Positions 34,714-44,267 are shown, counted from the first letter of the stretch. The stretch: 64,000 bases of DNA from Archangium violaceum Cb vi76 (GCF_000733295.1 NZ_JPMI01000165.1:30136-94135), one strand, 5' to 3'. A program made the numbers and translations. The notes: generated by a model not told the origin, from the sequence alone.

Positions 34714-36063
34714 ATGCCGGAGAGCATCGATCTCAGCTCATGGCGTACGGGAGCGGATGTCCACGAGGTGCAATGGCGTCAGGGCCGCTGGGGGCCCGCC
34801 ACGGATGTGTCCGAGACCGCTGACCAGCTCCTGTTCGAGGTGGAGCTGCCGGGGCTGGTCCAGAGGGACATCGAGCTGACCTTCGCTGGCACACACCTGG
34901 TGCTCGAGGGCATCCGAAATCCCCCCGAGGTGGAGGGGCGGCTGCTGGTGGCGGAGCGCCAGTTCGGTCCCTTCAAGCGGGAGCTGATTCTTCCCCGGGA
35001 GCTCTCGGAGGATCCCGACGCGGGCTACCGTGACGGGGTCCTCTCCATCCGCTTCGCGAAGCGGGGGCGCCAGGAGGAGCTGGACACGGAGTCCCTGCCG
35101 GAGCCGGGACCGTGGCCGCTCATCGACGTCCTGGATACGGGGAGCGGGCTGATGCTGCTGGCGGACCTGCCGGGCGTTCCCCAGGGGGCGATCGACATGC
35201 GCTTCGAGGGGCGGACGCTGACCCTGCGGGGGCGGAGGGAGTTGGAGCCGCTCCGGCGCTATCTCCTGTCCGGCCGGCGCGCGGGCTCGTTCTCCCGCAC
35301 CCTCCTGCTGCCCGAGGGCATGGACGGCGATCGGATCGAGGCCTCCTTCAAGGAGGGCGTGCTGTCCGTGACGCTGCCGGCGGGCGGAGCCACCTCGCGC
35401 CCCCGGAAGATGCTGGGGCGTTCCGCCAGGCCGCCCCCGCAGGAGCCCCTCCAGCAGCTCCGCGGTGAATTGGAGGAGCTTCGTGAGCAGCACCAGACCC
35501 TCCGGAACGAGATGGATGGCTTCTGGCTGGCGCTCGGATGCGGGCTGCGGATCGCCCAGCTGCCGCTCCACCAGCACCTGCCCGTGGAGGTCTCCCTGCG
35601 CGACGGAGAGCCCGCCGTGCAGCGGCAGGTGATGGAGGCGGTGCGGCGGTTCGTGGAGTTCGCCGGGTTCGACGTCTGGCGCGAGTACCCCTCCGAGGGG
35701 GGGCCCTTCCTGGAGCGGTGGCAGGTGCGGACGCGGCGCAAGGAGAGCCAGCTCGAGCTCCAGCAGCGCGTGCTCCGCATGCAGGAAGCCCTGGAGCTCG
35801 CCCGCTGGGGCGCGACGCAGCCGCAGGAGCCCAGGCCCGAGGAGTTCCGGAACGCCGGACATCAGCAGCTCCCCGGTGAGGCCGCCGAGGCCTGGGCCGA
35901 GACCGTGTACACGCTCGCCCAGGCCCTGCGCGTGGCCGCCGCCGGGGCCTCGCTCCTCCTGGGCACCCTGACCCTGGAGAAGCAGGAGATGGACATGGTC
36001 CTGCGCGCCCTGAGCGAGGAGGAATTGCCCTCCCGCCTGAGGAACTGGACCGCGGCGGACTGA
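34714..36063 (+). CDS. Tandem double Hsp20 (alpha-crystallin) protein with unknown C-terminal domain
   Basis: A 449-residue protein with two alpha-crystallin domains: residues about 28-118 (FEVELPGLVQRDIELTF, ending GVLSIRF) and about 130-225 (LLADLPGVPQGAIDMRF, ending GVLSVTLP). A coiled-coil stretch (about 247-268, with LRGELEELREQHQTL) leads to a C-terminal region of about 180 residues that I do not recognise. Normal small heat-shock proteins have a single such domain in about 150 residues. They hold unfolded proteins and build oligomers; the double form could dimerise within one chain. It follows the desaturase gene by 35 bases and may share its transcript. Confidence 0.8.
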   Translation: MPESIDLSSWRTGADVHEVQWRQGRWGPATDVSETADQLLFEVELPGLVQRDIELTFAGTHLVLEGIRNPPEVEGRLLVAERQFGPFKRELILPRELSEDPDAGYRDGVLSIRFAKRGRQEELDTESLPEPGPWPLIDVLDTGSGLMLLADLPGVPQGAIDMRFEGRTLTLRGRRELEPLRRYLLSGRRAGSFSRTLLLPEGMDGDRIEASFKEGVLSVTLPAGGATSRPRKMLGRSARPPPQEPLQQLRGELEELREQHQTLRNEMDGFWLALGCGLRIAQLPLHQHLPVEVSLRDGEPAVQRQVMEAVRRFVEFAGFDVWREYPSEGGPFLERWQVRTRRKESQLELQQRVLRMQEALELARWGATQPQEPRPEEFRNAGHQQLPGEAAEAWAETVYTLAQALRVAAAGASLLLGTLTLEKQEMDMVLRALSEEELPSRLRNWTAAD

Positions 36064-36074
36064 GTGCCCGCCGC

Positions 36075-37658
36075 CTACGCCCTGCGGATGCCCACGACTT
36101 CCCCGTAGCCACCGGGGATGAAGAAGTCGTGGGTGTCCATGCCCATGATGCGCAGCGCGGTGGTCACGGCATCCGCGGCCCGGGGCACGCGCTTCGAGGG
36201 CTGGCCGTTCTCCTCGATGATGTCCACCGGAACGCCGAGCCCGCGCGTTGTGTACGAGCCCACCTGCCGGTTGGCCGCCACGTTTCCGCCCGCGAAGCAG
36301 ACCGAGGTGTACGGGTGGTGGTCATCCGGCAGCGAGTAGGTGCCATCGCTTCCGCGCGAGGCCCAGCTGCGGCCGAACTCACTCATCACCAGCACGAGCG
36401 TGTCATCGAGCAGCGTCTTGCCCGGCTTGCCGGGAGCGGGCGCGGCCTTGAGCTCGCCGAGGAAGCGCGCGACGCAGTCCATGAGTCCGCGGCCGTGCGC
36501 GTAGCTGTAGGAATGGCCAAAGCCGTTGTGCGTGTCGAAGTCGAGCTGGAGCGAGACGTGCACCGAGGTGCAGAGGTCCGACTTGAGCAGGCGCAGCGCC
36601 AGGTCCATGCGCGGATCCAACCCGGTGAGGTGGAAGTTCGCGCCGCCGAACGTGTACGTGAACGACTGGTTGCCGAGGTAGCTCGCCATGTACGCGGGAC
36701 GGTTCGCCGTCAGCTGCTCGATGCCCTTGAGGCCCTCCAGCACGGACACCACATCCGTCGCGAGCACGCGCGAGACGGACGTGAGCGAGCCATGCAGGCC
36801 CTCGAGGTAGCTGTCCACCTTCGCCGTCGAGCGGTCCATCATCCCCGGGGTGCGCGAGAGCGAGAAGCGCTCGATGATGTTCGTCCTCAGGGAGGCCCCG
36901 GTGGGCTGGCCGCGCGCGTTCACCTCGGCCGTCGCGGTCCGCGCATCGAGCCCCGTCCACCAGGGGTTGTCCGTGGGCTTCGCGGAGAGCTGTGGCTTGA
37001 GCGCCTGGATGGACGGAACGCGGACGGGTGAGGCGTGCGAGGGCAGTCCCATCCCGAGCGGTGTGCCGCGCTCACCGGAGACGACGACGAAGGGCAGGGG
37101 CCGGCTCTCGCGGTACTTCTCGTACAGGTGGTTCGCGATGACGGAGTGCACGGCGGGCGCCCGGTAGTCCGCACCGGCGACTCCGCACATCGAGGCGATG
37201 AAGGCACTCGAGTGGTCGTTGCTGCCCTGGTCGATGCCGTGCAGCACGCTCAGTTGCTCATGCAGCGCGAAGTGCGAGAAGCCGTACATGAGCGGGCTGT
37301 AGGTGGTGCTGCGCTCGGCGGGGTTGGCGGGGTTCCAGGACTGACAGGTGCGCAGCGGCTTGTACGGTCCGTTCGCGGGCGCGAGGTTCACCACCTTGCT
37401 GGCGTCGAAGAAGACGGGCTCGCCGCTGTAGTCGGTGGGCTTGGGCACGCAGAGTGGAATGTCCGCGTCGTCCAGGGGGGTGAAGTAGTACGCCGGCCGG
37501 TAGCCGCCCGGGATGTAGAGGACGGCGAGCCGGGAGGGGACGTCGATGTCCGCGGCGTGCGCGGCGCTCGAGCCGAGCAGTCCCGCGCGCTCGAGGAGCG
37601 CGTACTGTCCCGCCCCGAGGGCCCACTTGAGCAGGGTGCGACGAGAGGTGGTCGTCAT
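36075..37658 (-). CDS. DUF1501-family Tat-exported protein
   Basis: A 527-residue protein with a Tat signal (SRRTLLKWALGAGQYALL). The body has DUF1501 landmarks: NDHSSAFIASMCG, DFDTHNGF, LVMSEFGRSW and the DDHHPYTSVCFAGGNV stretch near the end, which resembles the alkaline-phosphatase-like fold. The function is unknown, but these genes stand with DUF1549/DUF1592-type cytochrome-like genes in planctomycetes and myxobacteria. Last gene of a three-gene operon, 12 bases after the upstream gene's stop. Confidence 0.82.
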   Translation of the reverse strand: MTTTSRRTLLKWALGAGQYALLERAGLLGSSAAHAADIDVPSRLAVLYIPGGYRPAYYFTPLDDADIPLCVPKPTDYSGEPVFFDASKVVNLAPANGPYKPLRTCQSWNPANPAERSTTYSPLMYGFSHFALHEQLSVLHGIDQGSNDHSSAFIASMCGVAGADYRAPAVHSVIANHLYEKYRESRPLPFVVVSGERGTPLGMGLPSHASPVRVPSIQALKPQLSAKPTDNPWWTGLDARTATAEVNARGQPTGASLRTNIIERFSLSRTPGMMDRSTAKVDSYLEGLHGSLTSVSRVLATDVVSVLEGLKGIEQLTANRPAYMASYLGNQSFTYTFGGANFHLTGLDPRMDLALRLLKSDLCTSVHVSLQLDFDTHNGFGHSYSYAHGRGLMDCVARFLGELKAAPAPGKPGKTLLDDTLVLVMSEFGRSWASRGSDGTYSLPDDHHPYTSVCFAGGNVAANRQVGSYTTRGLGVPVDIIEENGQPSKRVPRAADAVTTALRIMGMDTHDFFIPGGYGEVVGIRRA

Positions 37659-37670
37659 GGTGTCCTCGGT

Positions 37671-38711
37671 TCAGTAGGTGAGCCACAGCGGGTGACGGAT
37701 GAGCGACGCGCAGACGCCAATCCAGCCCAGGCGCGTGCTCTGCGCCTCGAGCGGGAGGTAGACCTGCTCGAACAACTGCTTCGCTTCCGCGTCCGACGGC
37801 GGCTGCCCGAGCATGCGCAGGTAGAGCGAGCGCAGGTTCTTCTGCACCGCCTCCGGGTTCTTCGCGGTGGTGTCGGCGAGCGTCACGTAGCGCAGCACCG
37901 CCGTGTTGCTCTTCTTGTCCACCGCGCGTGCGCACCAGGCCTGGGACATCTGCACCAGCGTCTGCGCGGCGGAGGGGCCGAAGCCCACGTCCTTCTTGCG
38001 GTACACGAGCGAGTTGCCGCCGCCGAGCGCATCGAACCGCTCGATGCTCCGGGAGTCGGAGACGTACTCGTTCGAGATGCCCGGGGACCAATCCCCGGGC
38101 CACACGAAGAGCTTGCCGCCGTTCACCACGTACGCCTTGTTGCGCCAGTTGGGGTCGCTCGTGCTGACGAAGTCCTCGAGCGTGAGCCCGAGCTGGTCCA
38201 TCAGGCTCACGACCATCTCCTCGGCGGAGAGCCGGCGGACGGTGAACGCTTCCGGATCCGGAACCTCCAGCCGCTCGGGCGGAGGAGGCAGCTCGCGAAT
38301 CCACGCCTTCACCTGGTCGATGGTCAGCGAGACGTGGCCGCTGGCGACCATCTCCTCGTAGCGCTGGCCCAGCGGCATCTGGCGATAGCTTCCGGAGGCG
38401 GTGGCCTCGAGCAGCTGCACCAGCACGCTGTTCTCGGGGTCTCCGCGCTTCACGTACCGCTCGTCGTACACGAGCCCGTTCTCGAACGCGGTGAGCGAGG
38501 CGAAGAACGGCTTGTTGCCGGAGAGGTGGCAGCCCTCACAGGCGGGCGCGAGCCCGAGGCGGATCTCATCGTTCCGGTTCGCCGGGGCGCAGGTCTCGCC
38601 CCCGTCCGGGGTATCGGTGCCACCCGGTGGTTTCTCGGTGCAGGCCCCCGTGGCGAGCGCGAGGGCGAGCAGCGCGGCGGTTCTCGGCATCCAACGTGGC
38701 GTGCGCATCAC
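37671..38711 (-). CDS. Lipoprotein with a c-type haem motif
   Basis: A 346-residue lipoprotein (lipobox ALATGAC) carrying one CxxCH motif, in APACEGCHLSGNKPF at about residue 58, so it could bind haem c covalently. The rest is a mostly helical domain without an assignment; it includes LSAEEMVVSLMDQLGL, similar to the DUF1549-type neighbours. Its start overlaps the stop of the preceding gene (ATGA) and its stop is 12 bases before the DUF1501 gene. Probably works in the periplasm with both, perhaps in electron transfer. Confidence 0.75.
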   Translation of the reverse strand: MMRTPRWMPRTAALLALALATGACTEKPPGGTDTPDGGETCAPANRNDEIRLGLAPACEGCHLSGNKPFFASLTAFENGLVYDERYVKRGDPENSVLVQLLEATASGSYRQMPLGQRYEEMVASGHVSLTIDQVKAWIRELPPPPERLEVPDPEAFTVRRLSAEEMVVSLMDQLGLTLEDFVSTSDPNWRNKAYVVNGGKLFVWPGDWSPGISNEYVSDSRSIERFDALGGGNSLVYRKKDVGFGPSAAQTLVQMSQAWCARAVDKKSNTAVLRYVTLADTTAKNPEAVQKNLRSLYLRMLGQPPSDAEAKQLFEQVYLPLEAQSTRLGWIGVCASLIRHPLWLTY

Positions 38712-40537
38712 AGGCCCCTCCGCAGTTCGGGCTGTTCGAAGAGGTAACGGATGAAGGGACGGAGCTTGCGGTCGCGGGCGACGAACTCCTTCGCCAGCTT
38801 GTCGATGAAGTGCTTCTCGGAGGCGGGGTTCAGCTCACGGCCGATGAACATGGCGTAGAGCTTGCGCGTGGCGCAGCGGTCGAACTCGCCGGAGCGCACG
38901 AGGAGCTTGCCGAACCCGAGCGGCCCCATGGTGCCGTCGCCGTGCAGGCCGAGCAGCGTGTACGACTCGGGCATCGTGTCGAGCAGCACCGCCTCCGGGT
39001 TGGCGGCGATCTGCTCGGGGGTGACCGGGGTCATCACGGTGTTGGGAAGGAACGCGTTCCTCCACCGGTAGCCCGGCGAGGAGCCGCTGTGCGGATACTT
39101 GCCGGACAGCCACTCCTTCGTGATGCGATGCCTGCCCACGCCCGGCATGAAGGGCCACGGGACGTAGGAGCTCATGAACGGCGTGAAGTCCCACCGCTTG
39201 AAGGCGATGGCCGCGGGGTCGAGCGTCTTGTGGCAGTGCAGGCACGTTCCGCCGGTCGCGGGGTCGGTCTCGTACGGCGGGAAGTGCACGTCCGCGGGAG
39301 GCGGCGAGAAGCTCTGGCAGGCGAACATCTCGAGGAAGCGGGCGGCCCGGACGCGCTCGCGCGGGAACGAGGACATCGCGCCAATCATGGTGAGCACGCC
39401 CGCGGTGGGCAGGCCCTTGGGCGCCTCGAGCGTGGTGCGGGGATCGTAGCTGTACGTGCGGTCCAGACTGCCGGAGGCGGCCTTGCCGGCGGTGAGCGCG
39501 AGGTGGAAGGGCTCCAGGTCCTCGACCACGAACTCGCGCCACGCCTGCGGGTCATTGGGTGTGGGGTGCATCGGGTCGCGCGGGGTGTTGTCCACGTCCG
39601 GGCGCCACCACGTCGTGTTCGAGTCCAGCGCGCTGCTGCCCATCTGCCGGCCGAAGCGCACGTACAGCGCGCGCAGCCAGTTGGTGCCGACCGAGTAGTT
39701 GCCGAGGACGAGATCCGAGAGCGGCCGGTCGTGCCACGCGAGGTGGGCGAACAGGCGCGCGGGCTCCTCGTACGGATGGCGCCGTTGGAAGGCGAGGTTG
39801 TGGTTGCTCGCGCTGCCCAGTCCGGCGAGCGGGGAGCACCACACCAGGTTCGGTCCGCAGCCGCACCCCCTGGGCAGCATGGGGTCGTAGTAGCCACCGG
39901 ACGCGACGCCGCAGTCGAGCGTCTGCCCCTTGCTGTCGAGGACCTGCGTGACGTTGGAGCCGGCCTTGCCGAGCACCTGGACGGTGGTTCCCGGGGCCCA
40001 CCAGGGCTCGACCGAGTGGACCTCGGGCACGGCGGGATTGCCGTCCGGGTCCTGGTCGTTGCACTGCTTCGTCGGGGCCGCCGACTCGTTCACGTGGTAG
40101 TACGCGCCCGGGTGCAGGGTGCTGCTGCCGCACGTGTGGAGGTGGCCGGACATGTCGCCCTGGTACGCGTCGCCGGAAGCACCGGTGGTGTACGCGCCCA
40201 CCGCGAGCCACTCGTGCCCGAACCGCAGCATGCGTTCGTAGAACTTCGGCGAGGCGAGCGCGTCATCGAGCGTCGAGTGCAGGAGGGTTTCCCGCGCATC
40301 GGGCGTGGCCGCGGCCATCATCGCTTCGTACTGCTCGAGCGTCGGCGTGGTGCCGGTGAGCCCGAGCAGGATGCGCCGCATGAGCCGTGTGTCGCTCATC
40401 TGGTCATTGGGAGGCTCGGCTTCTTCTGGAGCCTCGGGGCCACATTGCTGGGCGTGCGCATCGGCTCCAGCGAAGCCGGAGAGCACGAACATCACGGCCA
40501 GCAGGGACGCGTACTTCGAGTGCAAAGGCCAGTGCAT
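38708..40537 (-). CDS. DUF1549/DUF1588-like secreted protein with CxxCH motif
   Basis: A 609-residue exported protein (signal ending AGADAHAQ). The N-terminal part resembles the DUF1549 type (RLMRRILLGLTGTTPTLEQ, then LDDALASPKFYERML). A later segment, GTCLHCHKTLDPAAIAFKRW near residue 440, is the DUF1588-like haem-binding motif. The last hundred residues (DRCATRKLYAMFIGRELN) resemble DUF1585-type tails. Together with the CxxCH lipoprotein and the DUF1501 protein this is the composite operon known from planctomycetes, thought to act on complex polymers; that role is not proven. First gene of the operon. Confidence 0.78.
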   Translation of the reverse strand: MHWPLHSKYASLLAVMFVLSGFAGADAHAQQCGPEAPEEAEPPNDQMSDTRLMRRILLGLTGTTPTLEQYEAMMAAATPDARETLLHSTLDDALASPKFYERMLRFGHEWLAVGAYTTGASGDAYQGDMSGHLHTCGSSTLHPGAYYHVNESAAPTKQCNDQDPDGNPAVPEVHSVEPWWAPGTTVQVLGKAGSNVTQVLDSKGQTLDCGVASGGYYDPMLPRGCGCGPNLVWCSPLAGLGSASNHNLAFQRRHPYEEPARLFAHLAWHDRPLSDLVLGNYSVGTNWLRALYVRFGRQMGSSALDSNTTWWRPDVDNTPRDPMHPTPNDPQAWREFVVEDLEPFHLALTAGKAASGSLDRTYSYDPRTTLEAPKGLPTAGVLTMIGAMSSFPRERVRAARFLEMFACQSFSPPPADVHFPPYETDPATGGTCLHCHKTLDPAAIAFKRWDFTPFMSSYVPWPFMPGVGRHRITKEWLSGKYPHSGSSPGYRWRNAFLPNTVMTPVTPEQIAANPEAVLLDTMPESYTLLGLHGDGTMGPLGFGKLLVRSGEFDRCATRKLYAMFIGRELNPASEKHFIDKLAKEFVARDRKLRPFIRYLFEQPELRRGL

Positions 40538-40747
40538 GCACGGACACTACCGGTGCGTTGCTTTTCGAGTAAATAAGGGATTACGGGTAGCGGATGGCCG
40601 CGAGTGCCGTGTCGGGTCGCGGGTAACGGAACATACGTAGGGGGTGCGCTCGGCCACGAGGGGAAGGCCGCTCGCTGTCCGGGAGGGCAGGGGCGGGTTG
40701 GCGGGGCGGGGAGGCGGATGCACTTTTCGCGGCAGGAGGAGTGCCGC

Positions 40748-41167
40748 ATGCGCTCATGGACCGTACTCGCCGGGCTCACCGTGGCCACGCTCGCCCTGGG
40801 CGCGGCAAGGGCCGAGGACCCCACGCCCCCCGAGCTCAAGGACGTCCAGGAGAAGGCCACGCCCGGGGACCAGTTCACCGAGACGGATGGAGGCTCGCTC
40901 CAGGGCACGGTGAAGGGGGCCACGGGGAACGTTCTCACGCTCGAGGTGGGGCAGAAGGCGCCGCTGGTCCAGGCCGTCGTGAAGGATGAGGACTCGGTGT
41001 CCATCCGTCAGCGGGGACAGCGGGACCCGATTGTCTTCGAGCAACTGCAGGAGGGCACGCGCGTGCGCACCTCCTTCCGGAACGAGGGCGGTGTCCGCGT
41101 CGTGACCTCCATCGAGGTGCTCGAGCCCGCCACGGAGCCAAAGCGTCAATCCTCTTCAGGGAAGTGA
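40748..41167 (+). CDS. Secreted protein of unknown function, 139 aa
   Basis: Signal peptide (VLAGLTVATLALGAARA) followed by a mature part of about 115 residues. It has alternating strands (GSLQGTVKGATGNVLTLEV, GTRVRTSFRN, VVTSIEVLE) that suggest a small OB-like or beta-barrel fold. I do not recognise the family. GGAGGAG precedes the ATG at 40748. It is divergent from the DUF1549-like operon, with a somewhat AT-richer 210-base gap that should contain both promoters. Two inverted palindromic repeats follow it. Confidence 0.65.
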   Translation: MRSWTVLAGLTVATLALGAARAEDPTPPELKDVQEKATPGDQFTETDGGSLQGTVKGATGNVLTLEVGQKAPLVQAVVKDEDSVSIRQRGQRDPIVFEQLQEGTRVRTSFRNEGGVRVVTSIEVLEPATEPKRQSSSGK

Positions 41168-41172
41168 GCACA

Positions 41173-41211
41173 TCTCCCCTCTCCCTCCGGGAGAGGGTCA
41201 GGGTGAGGGTA
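41173..41211 (+). repeat. REP-like palindromic repeat, copy 4
   Basis: Forward orientation; forms an inverted pair with copy 5, 63 bases apart, between two converging genes. Confidence 0.75.
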
Positions 41212-41274
41212 TCCGGGTCCGTTCTTCAACCCGTGGCCCATATTGGGGACAGGGGGTTCAACCCAGGGCCCAGG

Positions 41275-41310
41275 CACCCTCACCCCGTCCCTCTCCCGAG
41301 GGGAGAGGGG
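41275..41310 (-). repeat. REP-like palindromic repeat, copy 5
   Basis: Reverse orientation. It is preceded by GGTTCAACCCAGGGCCCAGG, a side sequence also found before copy 9 with small changes, so the repeating unit is longer than the palindrome. Confidence 0.75.
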
Positions 41311-41347
41311 AAATCTTCGAGGATCTACCTGAAGGGGATGAAGGGGA

Positions 41348-42469
41348 TCAGCGCGCGTTGGGGAAGGTCTCGAAGGGCCAGGGAATCGCCCCGGGGCTTC
41401 CGAGCCACAGGTCCGCCACCCGTTGCGCGAGCCTCCACGGTTCCCCGCCCGCCCGGTTCGTCAGGACGATGACCGTGAGCCGCTGCTCCGGGTACTTCAC
41501 GATGGCGTTGGTGAAGCCCGACGTCTCGCCGTGGTGCGACAGGCGCGGCCGTCCTCTGTCCTCGTCGATGAACCAGCCGAAGCCATAGCGTCCGGAAGTG
41601 CCATCCGGCAGGGTCGGCGCCGTCCAGGCGAGCCGCTGGGTGGCCTCGCCGATGAGCGCGTGGGTGTCCAGGGCCCTGTCCCACGCCACCAGCTCCTCCA
41701 CGGACGAGTAGATGCCTCCATCTCCCAGAACGGCGCTGGTGGAACTCTGGTCCCGGGGACGGAAGCCGTTCGCGTCGGCCACGTACCCGTACGCGCGCTG
41801 GGGCACCGTCGAGACACCCTCCTCGTGCGCGACCGTGGAGCGCATTCCCGCCGGGGTGAAGACCCGCTCATGGAGGAATCGGGCGAACGGCATTCCGCTG
41901 ACCCGTTCCACGAGGAGGGCGAGCACCGCGTAGCCGGAGTTGCTGTAGCGCACGGCCGTCCCGGGCGGGAAGTACGTGCGCTCGGCGCGGGAGACGAGCT
42001 CGAGCACATCGCGGTCCTTCACCTGCACCGTCTGGGTGTCCGGGACGAAGGCCTCGTAGTCCCAGATGCCCGAGGTGTGGTTGAGCAGGTGGCGGATGCG
42101 GACCTCGCTCGCGTGGGCGGGGAAGCCGGGGAGTAGCTCGGCCACGCGGTCGTCGTAGCGGAGCCTGCCCTCCTCGACGAGCCGCAGGATGGCCATGGCC
42201 GTGAACTGCTTGGAGAGCGAGGCCAGCCGGTAGTGTGTCGCTGTCGTGGCGGGCGTGCGCTCCGGGAGCTCCGCCAGCCCATAGGCGCGGCTGAGCACGG
42301 CCTTCCCCTCATGGAGCACCACGACACTGGCGCCGGGCGCTTCCGGGCTGGCATACGCGGCGAAAAGGGTGTCCACGGTGCTCACGTCCGGGGCCGGGTG
42401 CGTCCGGACGCTCGACGTGGCTCCGGTACACCCGGAGAGCAGGGCAAGGGCGGCGAAGAGGGCTTTCAT
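41348..42469 (-). CDS. Beta-lactamase-like serine hydrolase lipoprotein
   Basis: About 373 residues with a lipobox ALLSGC. It belongs to the class C beta-lactamase/DD-peptidase family (serine hydrolase, PF00144 type). The active-site SxxK is S84-L-S-K87 (RLASLSKQF), the YxN motif is in VRYSNSGYAVL, and HxG stands in LSHHGETSGF. The members cut beta-lactams, peptide bonds or esters; nothing here decides between these. GGAGGGGG just before the ATG at 42469 supports the start. It follows the kinase gene on the same strand by 105 bases. Confidence 0.83.
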   Translation of the reverse strand: MKALFAALALLSGCTGATSSVRTHPAPDVSTVDTLFAAYASPEAPGASVVVLHEGKAVLSRAYGLAELPERTPATTATHYRLASLSKQFTAMAILRLVEEGRLRYDDRVAELLPGFPAHASEVRIRHLLNHTSGIWDYEAFVPDTQTVQVKDRDVLELVSRAERTYFPPGTAVRYSNSGYAVLALLVERVSGMPFARFLHERVFTPAGMRSTVAHEEGVSTVPQRAYGYVADANGFRPRDQSSTSAVLGDGGIYSSVEELVAWDRALDTHALIGEATQRLAWTAPTLPDGTSGRYGFGWFIDEDRGRPRLSHHGETSGFTNAIVKYPEQRLTVIVLTNRAGGEPWRLAQRVADLWLGSPGAIPWPFETFPNAR

Positions 42470-42546
42470 GGACCCCCTCCATACCTCACACGTGCCGCGT
42501 CCTGGCGCCCGTGGATGCGGACCCGGAGCGTCCGACACCTTCACAT

Positions 42547-42575
42547 CGTCCCTCTCCCGGAGGGACCGAGGGGCC
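42547..42575. repeat. Degenerate REP-like element
   Basis: TCGTCCCTCTCCCGGAGGGACCGAGGGG keeps one arm of the palindrome and lacks the GGGTGAGGGT part. Probably a decayed copy. Confidence 0.4.
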
Positions 42576-44174
42576 TCAACGCCCCGTCTTGATGCCCAGC
42601 GCGGCCGGGTTGCGACGCGGCTTCTGCTCCGAGGCCTTCGTCGGCGTGAGCTTCACCGAGAACCCGGGCGCGTCGTTGGCGGACACCTGGCGCTCCTGGG
42701 TCTCATAGCCGTTCAGCTTCAACGCCAGCTTCACGGGCTGCGCGGGGATCGGCAGGTCCACGGGCGTCTCGCCGGCATGCTTCCCATCCACCTCGACCAA
42801 CGCGCCCGGCGGCTCCGAGAGCACCTTCAGCATCGCCGTCTGCTTCTCCACGGGCGAGGGCTGCTCGGCGGGTGGCTCCGTGGGCGTCGGGCCGGTCCGC
42901 ACCACCGGGGCGGGCTCCGTCACCCGCGTGGCCTCGGATGGCCGCTGGCGCAGAATGACGATCGCCGCCCCCGCGCCCACGAGCATCGCGCCCACACCGG
43001 CCAGGATGGCCATCCGCGGGACGCGCCGCCTGGGCTCGGGAACCGGTGGGATCGACAGCGTGTGCTGGCTGCGGCCACTCGTCAGCGGCCGGGGTGGCGG
43101 GACGACGGGGGTTCCCGTCCCCGCCGGCGTGGGAATCCGTCCCGCGGCGGCCAGCTGCGAGACCGAACGCGCGTTGCTGCGCGACGAGTTGGACTTCGCG
43201 TCCAGGTCCGCGTCCTCGGGGAGCTGATCCAGGTTGGCGGGGTCCGCCTCGCGCGCGATTCGCTCGGCGTACAGGTCCTTCAGGTACGCGGACAGGTGCG
43301 CGTTGCTGGCCGGCAACCGGTACTGGAGGATGTAGTCCTCGATGGCCAGCCGGAAGGCTCCGCAGTCCGGGAAGCGCCCCTCCGGCGTGGGCGCCAGCGC
43401 CCGGAGCACCAGCTCGTCCACGCCCGGCGGCAGCTTCGGGTTGAGCTGCGAGGGCGGCGGCACCTGGCAGTCGCGCACCAGCCGCAGCGTCATCAGGTCC
43501 GACTCGCCCTTGAACAGGCGCCGGCCCGTCAGCATCTCCCAGAGCACCACACCCAGGGCGAACAGGTCACTGCGCGCATCCACCGGCTGGCCATTTGCCT
43601 GCTCGGGGGACATGTAGGGGTACTTGCCCTTGAGCACCCCGGTGGCCGTGTTGGACGCGCTTCCCGCCGCCTTGGCCACGCCGAAGTCGATGACCTTCAC
43701 GCCTCCGTCGAAGCCCACCAGGATGTTCTGCGGCGACACGTCCCGGTGCACCAGCTGCAGCGGCTGGCCCTGCGGGTTGCGCGCCTGGTGCGCGTAGTGC
43801 AGCCCCGCCGCCGCCTCCGCGATGATGCGCAGCACCAGCCCCACCGGCAGCGGCTTGCCCTGCGCCCGTGCGTACTTCTCCAGCCGGCGCACGTCGTCGC
43901 CCTGCACGTACTCCATGGCCAGACAGTGCCGGCCGTCGATCTCCGTCAGCTCCAGGATGGTGATGAGGTTGGAGTGCGCCAGCCGCGCCACCAGCCGAGC
44001 CTCCTCCAGGAACATCGTGAGGAAGTCCTCATCCTCGGCCAGGTGCGGCAGGATGAGCTTGAGGACGACGAGCCGCTCCAGCCCCGCGCCCCGCTCGAGC
44101 GCCAGGAACACCTGTCCCATCCCGCCGGAGGCGATTTTGCGCAGCAACTGGTACTTGCCGAAGGGGACCGCCAT
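42576..44174 (-). CDS. Hanks-type serine/threonine kinase with PEGA domain
   Basis: A 532-residue membrane kinase. Glycine-rich loop ASGGMGQVFLA, ATP lysine K39 in VVLKLI, catalytic HRDVSPQN (about 151), DFG in KVIDFGVAKA, and GKYPYMSPEQ are intact. A Pro/Ser-rich linker and a membrane segment (about 394-417) lead to an outside PEGA domain (about 455-510, with PPGALVEVDGKHAGETPV). This is the standard form for myxobacterial kinases with an extracytoplasmic sensing part. Targets unknown. A degenerate palindrome copy stands beyond the gene end (42547-42575). Confidence 0.9.
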   Translation of the reverse strand: MAVPFGKYQLLRKIASGGMGQVFLALERGAGLERLVVLKLILPHLAEDEDFLTMFLEEARLVARLAHSNLITILELTEIDGRHCLAMEYVQGDDVRRLEKYARAQGKPLPVGLVLRIIAEAAAGLHYAHQARNPQGQPLQLVHRDVSPQNILVGFDGGVKVIDFGVAKAAGSASNTATGVLKGKYPYMSPEQANGQPVDARSDLFALGVVLWEMLTGRRLFKGESDLMTLRLVRDCQVPPPSQLNPKLPPGVDELVLRALAPTPEGRFPDCGAFRLAIEDYILQYRLPASNAHLSAYLKDLYAERIAREADPANLDQLPEDADLDAKSNSSRSNARSVSQLAAAGRIPTPAGTGTPVVPPPRPLTSGRSQHTLSIPPVPEPRRRVPRMAILAGVGAMLVGAGAAIVILRQRPSEATRVTEPAPVVRTGPTPTEPPAEQPSPVEKQTAMLKVLSEPPGALVEVDGKHAGETPVDLPIPAQPVKLALKLNGYETQERQVSANDAPGFSVKLTPTKASEQKPRRNPAALGIKTGR

Positions 44175-44267
44175 GACGCAACACGATAACCCGGCTTCTG
44201 AGAATCAGCGAATGTCCGAGGCGCGACAATCGGCCGCAGGGCAGGCAGGCAGCCGGGCTCCGGCCAC

